Program-made: the position numbers and the translations under genes | Notes under the pieces: generated by a model | Told to the model about the DNA's origin: nothing | Seen by the model: the letters and a program-made list of their open reading frames with translations, nothing else | Databases searched by the model: none | In this document: positions 62,904 to 64,000 of the stretch, piece by piece | How positions within the stretch are numbered: position 1 is the first letter of the stretch | Layout of the letters: the number at the start of each line of letters is the position of its first letter | Assembly: GCF_000423565.1 (NCBI RefSeq) | Contig: NZ_AUIF01000044.1 | Location: 36,720 to 100,719, forward strand | Reading direction: 5' to 3' | DNA from: Runella zeae DSM 19591 | GTDB lineage: Bacteria > Bacteroidota > Bacteroidia > Cytophagales > Spirosomataceae | DNA: 64,000 nucleotides

Positions 62904-62957
62904 CAAAATTATATTATTGGGAATTCTCATAATAGGGGAAAAAACCCCTATTATGAG
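62904..62957 (-). promoter_or_regulatory. Palindrome plus -7 box upstream of the kinase cluster
   Basis: A perfect 13-bp inverted repeat CTCATAATAGGGG / CCCCTATTATGAG (62926-62938 and 62945-62957, 6-nt loop) lies 15-34 bp upstream of TAATTTTG on the minus strand (62904-62911), which matches the Bacteroidota -7 consensus TAnnTTTG exactly. The palindrome would cover the -33 region, so it is a likely operator or attenuator for the 62858-59205 cluster. The transcript leader would be about 35-40 nt. Confidence 0.5.
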
Positions 62958-63242
62958 GGGATATCCACGGTATATTTTCCCATGAAGCCTGTATTTTTGT
63001 TTGTATTTTCCCTTCTCATTCATAAAAGATAAAACTATAGGGGAAGGAATAGACATTGCTAATATACATAAATCCAACTTGCATAATGAAGGTGGCTACA
63101 ACCTTTGCTGACTATTGCACTATCACCATCTGTTGCTATTCGGGGATAGGTCATAATGCTCTATCGTGGCATTGTTGGTATCAGTGGCCTTATCTTTTAC
63201 TACATTTTACACTTGTCGCTATGATATTCAATCCAATCTATC

Positions 63243-63407
63243 TTAAAGTCCCGTTCGGGTTCTATTAGGTCGATAGTGGATTGGTTTTTCTGTTTTACGA
63301 TAGGCTTCTCTGCTTATGCCCAAATCATCGGCGATAGTGTCGAGACTTAGGCTCTTTTCAAGCCGTATTTTGCAAAGTGTGTGACCAAAATTTTGTAAAT
63401 CTGCCAT
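63243..63407 (-). pseudogene. Broken HTH (XRE-type) regulator fragment
   Basis: 54-codon ORF starting at 63407 (MADLQNFGHTLCKIRLEKS). Residues about 11-41 have the helix-turn-helix pattern of XRE/Cro proteins (LCKIRLEKSLSLDTIADDLGISREAYRKTE). After the AAAAA run the frame continues as KPIHYRPNRTRTGL, which does not resemble the family. In the +1 frame the text continues TIDLIEPERDFKIDWIEY, so a single-base change in the A run would restore a longer protein. Too short for length-based gene callers. Confidence 0.55.
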
Positions 63408-63507
63408 AGTAGCTTAAGTCTATTATCTTATTATAAAATCAGATTCTATACATTTAGGCGCATCTATTACTCAAAAGCGGCAAAATAGGGTCAATAAGTC
63501 AAACTAT

Positions 63508-64000
63508 GAGGCTGTCCCAAAAAAACAACTATTGGTTGTTGAAAACCTCCTTCCCAAAGGGTGCATTGCAAATTGTCGTTTAACTTAGTAATTTACATTC
63601 TTTTAACTATGACACGAGAAGAGTTACATAAACTAATAGATTGCGAGTACGATAAACTTGAATCAATGCCCTTGGGCCACACATTGTACGATTTAGAAGT
63701 AAGGGTTGAAATGATCAAGCAGAAGGTTGGTCAAGCCCTGCTACAGAGCCAAACCGGTGCGTGTAATGATCGTCGAAAAAAAAAAGATACTGACACGCAG
63801 CGGGGAGATTGATGTTTTGCATGATTCTATTTATTCCATGAAAGACACCCCGTTCGGCTATTCTGCTCTTGTTCAAGAGGATATGCTTCATCTTGCTCAA
63901 CAGAGTGTGTACAAAGATGCTGCCAATACCTTCACACGCTTTACAAATGTTAAAATTAATCCATCGCAGTATCAGCGAGTAGTACAATTTTATGGAGGCG
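63508..64000 (+). mobile_element. Left end of a probable insertion sequence (ISKra4-like)
   Basis: The motif GAGGCTGTCCCAAAA (63508-63522) resembles the terminal repeats of many Bacteroidota insertion sequences, followed by AACAACTATTGGTTGTT, a short inverted repeat. A transposase-like gene starts 100 bp further on and runs off the window. The right end and target duplication are outside the window, so family and boundary are tentative. Confidence 0.5.
63609..64000 (+). CDS. Transposase N-terminal part (ISKra4/UPF0236-like), split at an A10 run, partial
   Basis: The first frame runs from ATG at 63609 (MTREELHKLIDCEYDKLES) and stops at 63812. A run of ten A (63776-63785) lies in it; in the +1 frame, an ORF opening at 63766 continues to the window end as KKILTRSGEIDVLHDSIYS and SMKDTPFGYSALVQEDML. 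Removing one A would join both into a single protein. The joined order, a helical N-terminus, a strand like TRSGEIDV, then a helical block with QSVYKDAANTFTRFTNVKI, resembles ISKra4/UPF0236 transposases without the usual zinc motif. The split may reflect transcriptional slippage, an inactivating mutation or a sequencing error. The gene is cut by the window. Confidence 0.5.

Noticed and set aside
62880..63077. 65-codon minus-strand frame over the palindrome
   Set aside because: It is produced by reading through the inverted repeat and the candidate promoter; no protein features.
63056..63268. 70-codon plus-strand frame opposite the HTH fragment
   Set aside because: Antisense to the HTH reading frame; Cys/His-rich by chance and no domain.
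1..64000. tRNA, rRNA, CRISPR array and named riboswitch search
   Set aside because: No cloverleaf, ribosomal sequence, regular spacer-repeat series or recognised riboswitch core was seen in the intergenic stretches; this was by eye only.

Overview
The window reads as chromosomal DNA of a Bacteroidota bacterium, most likely a Cytophagales member (Spirosomataceae/Cytophagaceae type). Support: a SusC/SusD pair, class-typical genes (DUF3276/PUR protein, 2TM proteins, BNR/GH29/GH9 glycan enzymes, TlpA thioredoxins with DUF4369-like N-termini), no recognisable Shine-Dalgarno sites, and a few candidate promoters of the Bacteroidota type (TTG / TAnnTTTG). I see no rRNA, tRNA or CRISPR array. Family names come from recognising motifs by eye; no database search was run.

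Layout. 1-8.6 kb: the 3' part of a large SdrD-B surface protein, a DUF418 membrane protein, and a sugar-uptake group (TIM-barrel isomerase, radical SAM/SPASM protein, SDR dehydrogenase, FucP-like permease). 8.9-11.8 kb: a secreted GH9 + NodB-like fusion and a decayed PIN toxin-antitoxin pair. 11.9-17.6 kb: YqhD-type alcohol dehydrogenase, two overlapping response-regulator genes (the second a receiver-adenylyl cyclase), a bestrophin, a 162-bp nested palindrome and a thioredoxin-reductase-like flavoprotein. 17.8-24.7 kb: Wzi-like outer-membrane protein, secreted metallophosphoesterase, a BNR + GH29 + discoidin fusion, and a DUF4394 lipoprotein. 25.0-35.0 kb: a polysaccharide-utilisation locus on the minus strand (SusC, SusD, BNR hydrolase, BASS transporter, APH-fold kinase, HpcH/HpaI aldolase) with a divergent AraC regulator. 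35.1-59.2 kb: mostly core and membrane genes (YfhO, pfkA, YdcF, two TlpA paralogues, DUF58, RlpA, PUR, ychF, greA, fmt, MFS/MarR, methyltransferase, apaG, ung, 2TM pair, PolX). 59.2-62.9 kb: a two-component group with one intact histidine kinase, one apparent pseudokinase and a NarL/LuxR regulator. 62.9-64.0 kb: an HTH-gene remnant and the left end of a probable insertion sequence whose transposase is split at an A10 run.

How the genes work together. Two glycan themes recur: fucose (FucP, SDR, GH29) and an acidic sugar released by a BNR-type hydrolase. The PUL order suggests that a glycan is bound and imported by SusCD, a residue is cut off by the BNR enzyme, carried in by the BASS transporter, phosphorylated by the APH-type kinase and split by the aldolase to pyruvate or a related product plus an aldehyde. 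This route is my inference and is the best candidate here for an undescribed pathway. Other points of interest are proteins that keep a fold but lack catalytic residues: PolX palm, the pseudo-histidine kinase, the NodB domain and an SDR lacking its active-site Lys.
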